Made by a program: the position numbers and the translations under genes. The notes below the pieces were generated by a model. That model saw only the letters and a program-made list of their open reading frames with translations. It ran no database searches and was not told the DNA's origin. From assembly GCF_005047655.1 (NCBI RefSeq), contig NZ_SUKF01000003.1, positions 1 through 64,000 of the forward strand: a stretch of DNA of 64,000 bases, read 5' to 3'. The DNA comes from Sinimarinibacterium arenosum. GTDB taxonomy: Bacteria > Pseudomonadota > Gammaproteobacteria > Nevskiales > Nevskiaceae. Below, piece after piece: positions 43,625 through 56,101 of this stretch. Within the stretch, counting starts at the first letter, position 1. Every line of letters begins with the position of its first letter.

Positions 43625-44165
43625 GGGCGTGACGAGCTCCATATGAGTGACGGCCGATACCGGCCGGGTTGGCTGAAAGAGATTGAGGGGGTGACGATGT
43701 GCGACGAACCGAATTCAGGGGTGGCGATCTGCGGATCGCAATCATGCGACCGCGTACGCGGGGCCATGCCAGAGGCCTGCCGCTGCGGCGATGGTTTGAA
43801 GCAGGCGATCCTCCAAGCCCTGGCCGAGTTCACTACTCGGTTGCCGAGGCCGATTCGCCGCGGTTTTCCCGCCATGGTTATGCCCCCTTGACTTTTCCCC
43901 GAAAAGCTGGTCCGAGTGTAGGGTGCGGCTGAGAAAGTGTCAAAAAATGCTCGCTTGTGCAGCCGGGGCCGCCGCGCCGCCTGATTTGTCCCGCTACTGG
44001 CAAAAAAGGCAGCCAGAGATACGGAAAATCCCGATCTATCGTTGGTTTACGGCACTGCAACACGGCGGCTATGATTGCCGACCTTCATTTTCGGGCGCAG
44101 CCAGCCAAGTGACATGCAACGGCGGCGCTGCGCGAAATCCCTTTTCCATCATGAGGTTCTTTCCC
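43625..44165. other. 541-bp region between the H1-like gene and fadB
   Basis: A divergent promoter region without a clear conserved gene. A small frame at 43697-43891 is described separately. A TTTACG and TATGAT pair with an 18-bp spacer near 44047-44076 could be the fadB promoter. I see no FadR- or PsrA-like operator. Confidence 0.45.
43697..43891 (+). CDS. Possible small cysteine-containing protein
   Basis: A 64-residue frame with a good ribosome-binding site (GAGGGGGTGACG) ahead of the ATG. It starts [17 protein letters not shown] and has further CRC cysteines, then a helical stretch [17 protein letters not shown] and a basic end. It could be a small metal- or nucleic-acid-binding protein, or a chance frame in a GC-rich promoter region. 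No homolog is recognised. Confidence 0.25.
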   Translation: MCDEPNSGVAICGSQSCDRVRGAMPEACRCGDGLKQAILQALAEFTTRLPRPIRRGFPAMVMPP

Positions 44166-46319
<2,154 letters not shown>

Positions 46320-46349
46320 GCGCAGACCGAATCAGATATTGGAGATTGA

Positions 46350-47513
<1,164 letters not shown>

Positions 47514-47552
47514 TCAAAGAATCCGCTGGAAGCGGAAAGTCGCTTTGGATCT

Positions 47553-47579
47553 GGGCCGGGTAAATCCCCGGCCCTTTTT
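47553..47579 (+). terminator. Intrinsic terminator after fadBA
   Basis: GGGCCGGG (47553-47560) pairs with CCCGGCCC (47567-47574) around a TAAATC loop and is followed by five T residues. It lies about 40 bp after the fadA stop. Confidence 0.93.
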
Positions 47580-47723
47580 GTTGGTGGCGCCAGCCAACTC
47601 GTTGGGTTCGCGAGGCAGCCGCGCATGAGGGAAAAACACTATCGACGTTGTAGGAATCAGCTGACACAATGCAGGCCATGGAGAAGAGCGGCGCACAGTA
47701 AACCAGCGGAACGGAGAGCGAAC

Positions 47724-48011
47724 GTGGCGTCAGCGCATTGGGAGTCTGATCTGGCAAAGCTGCAGCGTGAATTGCAGCGCCTGGCCTTGTTCCCCTGCAG
47801 AGTGCTGATGTCTGGCACATCCGAGCACGCTGAGCTTGCAGTCGACTTTGGCTTGGGCGTCGAGCCGTTGCACGCCTTGCCTGCCGCAGAATGGCTTGAT
47901 GTGCACCGAGATTGGGACGGCGCGATGCGCTTGGCTGCTGCACTGCAACAGCTGCCGGCGCAGGTTCCCAGGGATGCGTTGCAACTGTCGACACAGCCGC
48001 TACCGATGTAG
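47724..48011 (+). CDS. Small hypothetical protein
   Basis: A 95-residue frame from a GTG at 47724, with a purine-rich stretch GGAGAG upstream. It is Leu/Ala-rich and mostly helical (DLAKLQRELQRLALFPCRVLM, then AMRLAAALQQLPAQV). A longer frame from 47625 exists but its N-terminus is basic and does not look like a protein start. No family is recognised. It lies upstream of the pqiA operon. Confidence 0.4.
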   Translation: MASAHWESDLAKLQRELQRLALFPCRVLMSGTSEHAELAVDFGLGVEPLHALPAAEWLDVHRDWDGAMRLAAALQQLPAQVPRDALQLSTQPLPM

Positions 48012-48093
48012 CGCGGGAGCAATTCCCAGTCACAGCGCCTGATCGGTAACTTCCGGGATAGACTGCTCTCCCAGTTTCAACTTACCCGCGGAT

Positions 48094-48723
48094 ATGGCAG
48101 TCCAGACCGGCGATGATTCCAAGCCTGAACTGGTGATATGCGAACACTGTGATTCGGTCTATCAGCGCAGCCCGCTGCCGGCCGGAGCGGTGGCGCGCTG
48201 CCTGCAATGCGGCGCCGAACTGTACCGAAACCGTCGGGTTGACCTCGATACCATGCTGGCGTTGACCGTGACCTCGATGATCGTCATGGCCATCGCCAAT
48301 GCGTATCCGGTGGTCTGGATGGATCTCGGGGGACAGTCACGATCGGTGACTTTGTGGGGGGCTGTGCTGTCGAGCTACGACGCTGGCGTCGGATTGGTGG
48401 CAGTTGTCTCCGCCGCTTGCATCTTTCTGATGCCATTGCTCCAGATCGCCGTGCTGATCTACGTGCTGGTGCCACTGCGCGCGGGACGGGTGCCGCAATA
48501 CTTTGCCAGTGCGATGCATGCGCTGCGGCGTATGCAGCCATGGAGCATGGTCGAGGTATTCCTGCTCGGGATTCTGGTATCCGCGGTAAAACTTGCGGCT
48601 GATGCGGCGATTTCCCCGGGAATCGGGCTGTGGGGTTTTGCGCTGCTGACCTATTTGCTGACTCTGATCACCAGTTACGATTTGCATGAACTGTGGGATC
48701 TCGCTGCGGAGGAGCAGTCTTGA
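48094..48723 (+). CDS. PqiA-domain membrane protein, first half
   Basis: A 209-residue protein. An N-terminal zinc-ribbon-like segment CEHC...CLQC (near residues 16-40) is followed by a PqiA membrane domain with about four hydrophobic segments (LDTMLALTVTSMIVMAIANAYPVV, and LLTYLLTLITSYDLHELW at the end). E. coli PqiA has two such domains in one chain; here they are split into two genes. PqiA helps the MCE protein PqiB move lipids between membranes. It overlaps the second pqiA gene (TTGA). Confidence 0.88.
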   Translation: MAVQTGDDSKPELVICEHCDSVYQRSPLPAGAVARCLQCGAELYRNRRVDLDTMLALTVTSMIVMAIANAYPVVWMDLGGQSRSVTLWGAVLSSYDAGVGLVAVVSAACIFLMPLLQIAVLIYVLVPLRAGRVPQYFASAMHALRRMQPWSMVEVFLLGILVSAVKLAADAAISPGIGLWGFALLTYLLTLITSYDLHELWDLAAEEQS

Positions 48724-49385
48724 GTCCACTACCACGCGCAGTCACGCTGGGAGTCGTCGGATGTCACGCCTGTGGCGCGGTTTATCGCGCGCCTGTGATC
48801 AATGCCGACAATGCCGACGAGGGCTGCACCATGCGCTGTCGTCGCTGCGGAACGTCGATACATCGGCGCAAGCCGGAGAGCATTGCCAGGACCTGGGCGT
48901 TCCTGATTGCTGCGGCGATTCTGTATCTGCCGGCGAATCTGCTGCCGATCATGCTGACGTCGACCTTGCTGGAACAACGCAGCGATACGATTCTCAGCGG
49001 TGTCGCCGCATTGTGGCGTGATGGCGCCTGGGATATCGCGATCATTGTGTTTGTCGCCAGCGTCGTTGTTCCGATCCTGAAAATCGGCGTGATCGCCTTG
49101 CTGCTGTGGTCGGTCCAGAGCGGTGCGCGCTGGCGTCGGAGCGAGCGCACGCGGCTCTATCGCATTGTGGAATTTGTCGGTCATTGGTCGATGCTGGATG
49201 TGTTTGTGGTTGCCCTGCTGGTCGGGCTGGTGCATTTCCGCAGCTTTGCCGATGTTCAACCCGGACCGGGCGCCGTCGCGTTCGCTGCGGTGGTAGTGTT
49301 GACGATGCTGGCCTCGATGAGTTTCGATCCGCGTCTGATCTGGGACGTGCCCGCCAAGAACCTTCCCCCAGCACCAAAATCATGA
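48720..49385 (+). CDS. PqiA-domain membrane protein, second half
   Basis: A 221-residue protein started by a TTG that overlaps the previous stop. It has an N-terminal CHAC...CRRC ribbon and the second PqiA domain with about four hydrophobic segments (TWAFLIAAAILYLPANLLPIM, and a final GAVAFAAVVVLTMLASMSFDPRLIWD). Together with the previous gene it equals one two-domain PqiA. It overlaps pqiB by ATGA, so the operon is tightly coupled. Confidence 0.88.
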   Translation: MSPLPRAVTLGVVGCHACGAVYRAPVINADNADEGCTMRCRRCGTSIHRRKPESIARTWAFLIAAAILYLPANLLPIMLTSTLLEQRSDTILSGVAALWRDGAWDIAIIVFVASVVVPILKIGVIALLLWSVQSGARWRRSERTRLYRIVEFVGHWSMLDVFVVALLVGLVHFRSFADVQPGPGAVAFAAVVVLTMLASMSFDPRLIWDVPAKNLPPAPKS

Positions 49386-51013
49386 GTACATCTGACGTCG
49401 GCTTCGAACTGCCGCAACCCGACATCCGTCCGCCACGAAAGTACCGCCCTTCGCTGGTCTGGCTGGTGCCGTTGGTGGCAGCTGCGATTGGGCTGGTTCT
49501 GGTCGTGCGTGCGGCGCTGTCCGCCGGCACCATGATCGAGATCACCTTCGAGTCGGCCGAGGGTCTGGAGGCGGGTGTCACCGAGGTCAAGTTCAAGGAC
49601 GTGGTCGTCGGCCACGTCAAGGCAATTTCGCTCAGCGACGATTTGCAACGCGTGGTCGTTGAGGTCGTGCTCGCCCGCAGTGCGGAGCGGCTCGCCGTTG
49701 ACGACACGCGTTTCTGGGTGGTACGGCCGCGGGTCGATACCGGGGGTATTTCTGGCCTGAGTACGCTGGTGTCGGGTGTCTACATCAGTCTTGATGTCGG
49801 ACAGTCGACCGAGGCGCGCAGTGAGTTTGTCGGCCTGGAAACGGCGCCCGCGGTGACTTCTGATCAACAGGGTACCGCCTACGTGCTGCACAGTGACGGG
49901 CTGGGCTCGATTGACGTCGGTTCGCCGATCTATTACCGGCGCATTCCTGTCGGGAGAGTCGGCAGCTACACGCTGGATCCGGACGGGCGCGGGGTGACCC
50001 TTCAGGTCTTCATTTCGGCGCCGTACAACCGCTTCGTCACGGAAAGCGCCCGTTTCTGGAATGCCAGCGGCATCGACCTGTCTTTGGGGGCCAGCGGTCT
50101 TACCGTCAATACCGAGTCGCTGGCGTCGGTGCTGGCGGGTGGGGTCGCGTTCCAGAATTTCGGCGACGCGGCTGCGGTCGCCGCCGCGCAGACGGAATTT
50201 CAGCTTTACGACAGTCTGACCGCGGCGATGAGTCCGCCGACCAACGATCCGCTGGATATCCGCATGCGTTTCGTCGAGTCCATGCGTGGTCTCAGTGTCG
50301 GCGCGCCGATCGACTTCCGCGGAGTCGAACTCGGAACGGTCAAATCCGTCGATCTCGAATACGACGCCGAGCGTAAGCAGTTTCTCGGCAATGTCGTTGC
50401 ACGCGTGTTTCCGTCGCGTCTGGGTCGCGCGTATGACGCGCTCAGCGAGCAGGCCGGCGCGGGTGAACGGGTGGCTGACCGGGTGTTTGCGCGCCTGGTG
50501 GCTGAAGGACTGCGTGCGCAGCTGCGTACCGGCAATCTGATCAGCGGTCAGTTGTATGTGGCCCTGGACTTCATCCCCAAGGCTAAGCCCGCCGGTGTGG
50601 TCATTGGCGTCGGTCCGCTGGAGATACCGACTGAGCGTGGCAGCCTCGAACAGATCCAGACGCAGATTGCCGACATCATCAGCAAGTTCAACAAGGTGCC
50701 GTTCGAGGAGATAGGACGCAGTCTGCGCGACACCTTGAGAGGGGCAGATGCATTGCTGCGACAGCTCGATGGGGATGTGGCGCCTGAGGCGCGCAAGACT
50801 CTGGTCGAAGCGCAGCGTGCGCTAGGTTCGGTCGGCGACGCGCTGGACCGTGACAGCGGTGTGCAGAACGATCTGAGCGCGACCCTCGGTGAACTGGAGC
50901 GTGCCGGTCGGTCACTGCGCTCGCTCGCGGATTATCTGCAGCGTCATCCCGAATCGCTGCTGCGCGGCAAGGTGGTCGACGATGAGCCGACGCTGACCGA
51001 GCCGGAGCACTGA
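49382..51013 (+). CDS. pqiB: MCE-domain intermembrane transport protein PqiB
   Basis: A 543-residue protein with one N-terminal membrane anchor (LVWLVPLVAAAIGLVLVVRAAL) and three successive MCE domains, about residues 45-140, 155-255 and 280-400. Each has the beta-rich pattern (for example GLEAGVTEVKFKDVVVGHVKAI, GSIDVGSPIYYRRIPVGRVGSY and GAPIDFRGVELGTVKSVDL). A coiled C-terminal stalk follows. E. coli PqiB forms hexameric tubes that carry lipids across the periplasm. The domain count matches. Confidence 0.95.
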   Translation: MSTSDVGFELPQPDIRPPRKYRPSLVWLVPLVAAAIGLVLVVRAALSAGTMIEITFESAEGLEAGVTEVKFKDVVVGHVKAISLSDDLQRVVVEVVLARSAERLAVDDTRFWVVRPRVDTGGISGLSTLVSGVYISLDVGQSTEARSEFVGLETAPAVTSDQQGTAYVLHSDGLGSIDVGSPIYYRRIPVGRVGSYTLDPDGRGVTLQVFISAPYNRFVTESARFWNASGIDLSLGASGLTVNTESLASVLAGGVAFQNFGDAAAVAAAQTEFQLYDSLTAAMSPPTNDPLDIRMRFVESMRGLSVGAPIDFRGVELGTVKSVDLEYDAERKQFLGNVVARVFPSRLGRAYDALSEQAGAGERVADRVFARLVAEGLRAQLRTGNLISGQLYVALDFIPKAKPAGVVIGVGPLEIPTERGSLEQIQTQIADIISKFNKVPFEEIGRSLRDTLRGADALLRQLDGDVAPEARKTLVEAQRALGSVGDALDRDSGVQNDLSATLGELERAGRSLRSLADYLQRHPESLLRGKVVDDEPTLTEPEH

Positions 51014-51015
51014 GA

Positions 51016-51666
51016 ATGAAATCAATGATGCGAATGTCTGCGGGATCGAGGGCGTCAATTGCAGCGCTGGCGACAAGTCTGGTGCTGGTTGCATGCGGCA
51101 GCGGACCGCAGATTCGCTACTACACGTTGCTGTCGCCAGCTTCAAATGTGCCGCTTTCATTGACGACGGCGCCGAAGCTGCTGTTCGAGCTATTGCCGGT
51201 GCGGGTCCCGCAGCAGGTCGACTATCCGCAGATGGTGATCCGCGAAGACAGTGGTCGAGTCGCGCTGGTCGAGTCGCGGCAGTGGGTGGCACCGCTGAGC
51301 GATGAAATCCGCGCGGCGCTGTCTCAAGGTATCGCAAGCAGCCTGCACGGCCGTGACGTATATGGGCTCAGTGCCCAGGATGCCGTGCCGGTATATCGGA
51401 TCAAGGTTCAGCTGTCGCGTTTTGAAACCGTGCCAGGCCACTATGCCCAGCTGGATGCGCAGTGGAGTCTGAGTCGCGTCGGTGCGGCAAAGGCGATCAG
51501 CTGCGATACGTCAGTGCGTGAAACGGCTGTCGACGGGTATGACGGCGTGGTGGCCGCACACCAGCGTGCCCTGAGCCTGCTGGCGGATCGTATTGCGCAG
51601 AGCCTGCAGCGCTTGCAAGACAGCGCTTCGAATCCCTGCTCAGCGGCGTCGGGCGCCGCGGGCTGA
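51016..51666 (+). CDS. pqiC: PqiC-like outer-membrane lipoprotein
   Basis: A 216-residue lipoprotein (lipobox in SLVLVAC). It has the DUF330/ABC-type transport auxiliary lipoprotein pattern: YYTLLSPAS, LFELLPVRVPQQVDYPQMVIRED and LSLLADRIAQSLQ. PqiC contacts the PqiB tube at the outer membrane. It follows pqiB by 2 bp, completing the operon. Confidence 0.9.
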   Translation: MKSMMRMSAGSRASIAALATSLVLVACGSGPQIRYYTLLSPASNVPLSLTTAPKLLFELLPVRVPQQVDYPQMVIREDSGRVALVESRQWVAPLSDEIRAALSQGIASSLHGRDVYGLSAQDAVPVYRIKVQLSRFETVPGHYAQLDAQWSLSRVGAAKAISCDTSVRETAVDGYDGVVAAHQRALSLLADRIAQSLQRLQDSASNPCSAASGAAG

Positions 51667-51667
51667 G

Positions 51668-52525
51668 CTACCCGCGGATCCGGATCTGCTGCGGTACGTG
51701 GTCACGGTCGAGTTCAACTACGACATCCGCCTGTGACGGCAGTACGGCCAGCGCGTGCCGGCTCAACCGTTCGTAGTGAGCGATGAATCGCGCCAGCTCA
51801 GTCGCGTTCATGAGGCCAGTTGGCCTTGTGTGAATCCGTGTAGTCGGTTCGCGCGCATTGTCGTCCTCCTGCTGCCGCCGCCACTCCAGAACACAGTCAA
51901 AATCCGGTGCTTGCAGGAAAATCAGGTAATCGATGGCCGCGAACAATGCGGCGTAGGGGCCGGCCAGCTGCTGGTTGACCCAGCGGCGCCAGCGGCCATC
52001 AGCATCCTCGTCGCGTTCCAGTGCATTGATTGCAGGGCTGAGCTGCGAGACGTCCTGCGGCGGAGTCCCGACGCACCATCCTTCAAACAGAACCAGGTCG
52101 ACGGGTCCGCGAATCAGCGACCAGTCGTCGGGTGGTGCGCGCTCGTCCACCGCCTTGATGAAGCGGGGCAGAGCCAGGGTTTCGCCGGCCTGCAAGGTCC
52201 TGAGGCGTGAAATTGCGCTGATGAGGCCGGCAACGTCATGCGTGCCGGGAACCCCGCGCGTCTGCAACAGCGGGTGCACCCTGGAGGCCAATGCCTGCCG
52301 TTGGTCGCGCGTCAGATAGAAATCATCGATAGATAGCGTTGCGACCTGTAGACTGTACGATTCGCACAGTCGCAGCGCCAAGGCGCGCGCCAAGGTGCTC
52401 TTGCCGCTCCCTTGGGCGCCGTTGATGCCAATGACCGCAGCTGTGGTTTGGTGATCACGGACCTTCGCGATCCAATCGCACAGGGCGCGCAGCAGCGCTG
52501 GATCGATCGTGACGGCTTTGGGCAT
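51668..52525 (-). CDS. P-loop kinase, D-glycerate 3-kinase-like
   Basis: A 285-residue kinase with a Walker A motif GAQGSGKS (36-43), a phosphoribulokinase/uridine kinase-like IDDFYLT and ending segments similar to plant glycerate kinase and E. coli YggC. Probable reaction: ATP-dependent phosphorylation of D-glycerate or a pantothenate-like small molecule; the exact substrate is uncertain. It is divergent from the DEAD-box helicase gene. Confidence 0.75.
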   Translation of the reverse strand: MPKAVTIDPALLRALCDWIAKVRDHQTTAAVIGINGAQGSGKSTLARALALRLCESYSLQVATLSIDDFYLTRDQRQALASRVHPLLQTRGVPGTHDVAGLISAISRLRTLQAGETLALPRFIKAVDERAPPDDWSLIRGPVDLVLFEGWCVGTPPQDVSQLSPAINALERDEDADGRWRRWVNQQLAGPYAALFAAIDYLIFLQAPDFDCVLEWRRQQEDDNAREPTTRIHTRPTGLMNATELARFIAHYERLSRHALAVLPSQADVVVELDRDHVPQQIRIRG

Positions 52526-52630
52526 GGCGGTGACACTATACGTCCATGTCCCGGAATCGGCAGACTGCGCGTCCAGATCCTGGTGCGCGTGGGCGTTTCG
52601 GGACCGCTTTTACTCGCTCAGGTATCGACC

Positions 52631-54556
52631 ATGTCCAATCCCTCCACTGCCGCCGACGGCACCTCGTCCGCAATCACTTTCCGCGATCTGGGTCTGGCCG
52701 AACCATTGCTGCAAGCTCTGGCCGAGGTCGGCTACGAAGCGCCATCGCCGATTCAGGCCGCAACGATTCCGCCGATTCTGGCTGGCCGCGACCTGCTGGG
52801 CCAGGCGCAGACCGGTACCGGCAAGACCGCCGCATTTGCGTTGCCGATTCTTTCGCAGGTCAAGCTTGACCAGACATCGCCGCAGGCCTTGGTACTGGCC
52901 CCTACACGCGAGCTGGCGATCCAGGTCGCCGAGGCGTTTCAGCGCTACGCGTCGCATCTGCCCGGGTTCCATGTGCTGCCGATCTACGGCGGGCAGAGCT
53001 ATGACCCGCAGCTGCGCGGCTTACGCCGCGGTGTGCACGTCGTGGTCGGCACGCCCGGTCGACTGGTCGACCATCTCAAGCGCGGCACCCTGAAGCTGGA
53101 CCAGCTGCGCTGGCTGGTGCTGGACGAAGCCGACGAGATGCTGCGCATGGGCTTCGTCGACGAGGTCGAATGGATCCTGCAGCAGACGCCGGAGAATCGC
53201 CAGATCGCACTGTTCTCGGCGACGATGCCGACACCGATCCGTCGCATCGCACAGACCTATCTGCGCTCGCCCGAAGAAATCACGATCAAATCCAAGACCA
53301 GCACGGCGGCGAATATCCGTCAGCGTTGCTGGATGGTCACCGGCACCAACAAGCTGGACGCGCTGACCCGAATTCTCGAAGCCGAACCATTCGACGGCAT
53401 GATCATCTTTGCCCGCACCAAGCTGGCGACAGAAGATCTGGCCACGCGTCTGCAGGCACGCGGTTTTGCGGCATCGGCGCTCAACGGCGACGTGCAGCAG
53501 GCGCAGCGTGAGCGACTGGTTGCGCGCTTGAAAAGCGGTGGACTGGACATTCTGGTGGCGACCGACGTTGCCGCCCGCGGACTGGATGTCGAGCGCGTCA
53601 GCCACGTCGTCAACTACGACGTGCCAACCGATACCGAGTCCTATGTGCATCGCATCGGTCGTACCGGCCGTGCCGGGCGCAGCGGAGAGGCGATTCTGTT
53701 CATTGCGCCGCGTGAACGTCATCTGCTGCGCGCGATCGAACGAGCGACGCGCCAGCCGATCGAAGAGATGTCCTTGCCCAGCACCGATGCCGTCAACGAG
53801 CAGCGCGTCAATCGCTTCAAGCAGCGTGTGACTGAGGTGCTCGATGACCCGGGCGCGCGTTCGGTGATGATGCAGTTCCAGGCGGTGCTCGGGCGGCTGG
53901 CTGAGGAGCGCAGTGTGCCGATGCTGGATATCGCGGCGGCACTTGCAAAGCTAGTGCAGGGTGAAACGCCGTTGCTGCTGGAAGCTGAGCGCAAGGGTGC
54001 CAGCGAACCTGCTGCGCCGATGGCGCGGCGACCTGATGCGGCGGCGCCGCGCGAGCGCCGTGAGGCGCGTCCCGCGGCTGCGGGTGAAAGAGCCGAACGC
54101 AGTGTTCGGAGTGAGCGCAGCGAAACCGCTCCGCGGCGTCCGCGCCGTGAAGATGCGGAGGAAGCGGTCGAAATGGAGGCGTATCGCGTCGAGGTTGGCA
54201 GCACGCACGGCGTCAAGCCAGCCAATCTGGTCGGTGCGCTGGCCAACGAGGCAGGCCTCGACAGCGAGCACATCGGGCGTATCGAAATTCGCGATGACCA
54301 CAGCATCGTGCAGCTGCCGCAGGGAATGCCGAAGAAGATCTACAAGGATCTGCAGAAGGTCTGGGTGTCCGGCCGGCAGCTGCGGATCAGTCGGGTTGCG
54401 GGCCCCGATGCGGCGCCGGCCGCGGTGGAACGTCCGCGCCCCGCGCGTACGGCAGAAGGTGCTCCGCGCAAGTTCCAGGGTGCTGGCGGGCCACGCAAGG
54501 GTGGGCCCGGTGCGCGTGGCGTTGACAAAGGACCGCGCCGGCCGCGACAAGGCTGA
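52631..54556 (+). CDS. DEAD-box ATP-dependent RNA helicase with DbpA-like RNA-binding domain
   Basis: A 641-residue helicase. The ATG at 52631 is chosen. Motifs are AQTGTGKT (59-66), PTRELA, DEAD, SAT and HRIGRTGRAGR. After the core a long Arg/Ala-rich low-complexity linker leads to a C-terminal DbpA-type RNA-binding domain (YRVEVGSTHGVKPANLVGAL, then IGRIEIRDDHSIVQLP). The arrangement resembles CsdA/DeaD of E. coli, which helps ribosome assembly and mRNA turnover in the cold. The tail is Gly/Arg/Pro-rich. Confidence 0.93.
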   Translation: MSNPSTAADGTSSAITFRDLGLAEPLLQALAEVGYEAPSPIQAATIPPILAGRDLLGQAQTGTGKTAAFALPILSQVKLDQTSPQALVLAPTRELAIQVAEAFQRYASHLPGFHVLPIYGGQSYDPQLRGLRRGVHVVVGTPGRLVDHLKRGTLKLDQLRWLVLDEADEMLRMGFVDEVEWILQQTPENRQIALFSATMPTPIRRIAQTYLRSPEEITIKSKTSTAANIRQRCWMVTGTNKLDALTRILEAEPFDGMIIFARTKLATEDLATRLQARGFAASALNGDVQQAQRERLVARLKSGGLDILVATDVAARGLDVERVSHVVNYDVPTDTESYVHRIGRTGRAGRSGEAILFIAPRERHLLRAIERATRQPIEEMSLPSTDAVNEQRVNRFKQRVTEVLDDPGARSVMMQFQAVLGRLAEERSVPMLDIAAALAKLVQGETPLLLEAERKGASEPAAPMARRPDAAAPRERREARPAAAGERAERSVRSERSETAPRRPRREDAEEAVEMEAYRVEVGSTHGVKPANLVGALANEAGLDSEHIGRIEIRDDHSIVQLPQGMPKKIYKDLQKVWVSGRQLRISRVAGPDAAPAAVERPRPARTAEGAPRKFQGAGGPRKGGPGARGVDKGPRRPRQG

Positions 54557-54710
54557 GTGGAGCGGGAAGGCACACTCGGCGGTGCTGCCAGCTGCCGGGT
54601 GAGCATCTCCCGCCCGGGTGCTGTGCTCGCACGTTTCAGGCGAACCCGATGGCAAGCAGACGCTAGAGTATGTGCGGCGGTGTGTCCGTCGCAGCGGCCG
54701 GAGTGAGTGC

Positions 54711-56093
54711 ATGAGTGCGGAAGATTACGATCTGTTCGTGATCGGCGGCGGATCGGGTGGCGTGCGTGCAGCGCGCATCGCCGCAGGCCATGGTGCCCGT
54801 GTGGGTATCGCCGAGGAGTATCGTTTCGGCGGCACCTGCGTCATTCGTGGCTGCGTGCCGAAGAAGCTGCTGGTTTATGCCTCACGTTTCCGTGACGAGT
54901 TCGAGGATGCTGCCGGTTTCGGCTGGACACTGGGCGAAGCGCCGACGTTCGACTGGTCCCGTCTGATCGCCGCGAAGGATCGCGAGATTGCCCGGCTCGA
55001 AGGCATCTACTCGGGCAATCTCGAAAAGGCCGGCGTGACTCTGCATCGATCGCGCGCGGTGCTGCGCGACGCCCACACCATCGAGCTGGTCGCAGAGCAG
55101 CGCTGCGTGCGCGCGGCACGCATCCTGATTGCGACGGGTGGGCGGCCGAATCTGGACGCCAGCCTTCCCGGCATTGAACATGTCATCACCTCCAATGAGC
55201 TGTTTCATCTGGAGCGCATGCCGCGCAGCATTGTCATCGCGGGGGGCGGTTACATAGCCTGCGAATTTGCCAGCCTGTTGTGCGGGCTCGGGGTGCAGAC
55301 CACGTTGGTCTACCGAGGAGACGAACTGCTGCGCGGCTTCGACGGCGACGTGCGGCGTCATGTCCGTGCCGCAATGCAGGCGCGCGGCGTCGACGTGATT
55401 CTCGATCAGGTGTTTACGCGTATCGACCGTAGCGGCGAGCGGTTGGAAGGCGAGCTCAGCGACGGACGCCTGCTGCACGCGGAGCAGATCCTGTTTGCGA
55501 TCGGGCGCAGCCCCAACGTCTCCGGTCTGGGCCTGGAACGTGCGGGGGTTGAACTCGGCTGGAACGGACATGTGGTCGTCGACGAGTATTCACGTTCGTC
55601 GGTGCCACATATCTTTGCGGTGGGCGACGTCACCGACCGGGTCAACCTGACGCCGATGGCGATTCGCGAGGGCCATGCCTTCGCCGATACCGAGTTCGGG
55701 GGCAAGAACGTTCGGGTCGATCATGATCGAGTGCCGACGGCCGTTTTCACGACGCCGGAAATCGGGACTGTGGGATTGAGCGAGGAACTGGCGTGTGAGC
55801 ACTATCCTGCGGTCGATATCTATCAGTCCAGCTTCCGTCCGTTGAAGGCCACCCTGGGCGGCAGCAACGAACGCATGCTGATGAAACTGCTGGTCGATGC
55901 CCAAAGCGATTGTGTGCTGGGTGTGCACATCGTCGGCACGGACGCGGGCGAGATGGCACAGCTGCTCGGTATTGCAGTCAAAATGGGCGCGACCAAGGCC
56001 GACTTCGACGCCACGGTTGCCGTGCATCCGACCGCAGCCGAAGAGCTGGTGACGATGTCGACGCCGACTCGGCGCTGGCGTCGCGACGCCTGA
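54711..56093 (+). CDS. gor: Glutathione-disulfide reductase
   Basis: A 460-residue flavoprotein reducing glutathione disulfide with NADPH. The ATG at 54711 follows a GGAG site. FAD motif GGGSGGVRAARIAA, redox pair Cys43/Cys48 in GGTCVIRGCVPKK, NADPH motif VIAGGGYIACEFASLL, and the C-terminal HPTAAEELVTM with the catalytic His are all present. The sequence is close to the plant/gammaproteobacterial class of GR rather than to dihydrolipoamide dehydrogenase, whose active-site motif differs. Confidence 0.92.
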   Translation: MSAEDYDLFVIGGGSGGVRAARIAAGHGARVGIAEEYRFGGTCVIRGCVPKKLLVYASRFRDEFEDAAGFGWTLGEAPTFDWSRLIAAKDREIARLEGIYSGNLEKAGVTLHRSRAVLRDAHTIELVAEQRCVRAARILIATGGRPNLDASLPGIEHVITSNELFHLERMPRSIVIAGGGYIACEFASLLCGLGVQTTLVYRGDELLRGFDGDVRRHVRAAMQARGVDVILDQVFTRIDRSGERLEGELSDGRLLHAEQILFAIGRSPNVSGLGLERAGVELGWNGHVVVDEYSRSSVPHIFAVGDVTDRVNLTPMAIREGHAFADTEFGGKNVRVDHDRVPTAVFTTPEIGTVGLSEELACEHYPAVDIYQSSFRPLKATLGGSNERMLMKLLVDAQSDCVLGVHIVGTDAGEMAQLLGIAVKMGATKADFDATVAVHPTAAEELVTMSTPTRRWRRDA

Positions 56094-56101
56094 GCGCTGG
56101 C

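Noticed and set aside
43058-43891. 277-codon plus-strand frame opposite the H1-like gene
   Set aside because: Most of it is the complement of the Lys/Ala repeats and yields Gly/Leu/Cys-rich sequence without a start signal. Only the last 64 codons could be a gene and are listed with low confidence.
43923-44165. N-terminal extension of FadB by 81 codons
   Set aside because: FadB proteins begin at the crotonase domain as in the ATG at 44166. The extension is promoter DNA without protein-like features.
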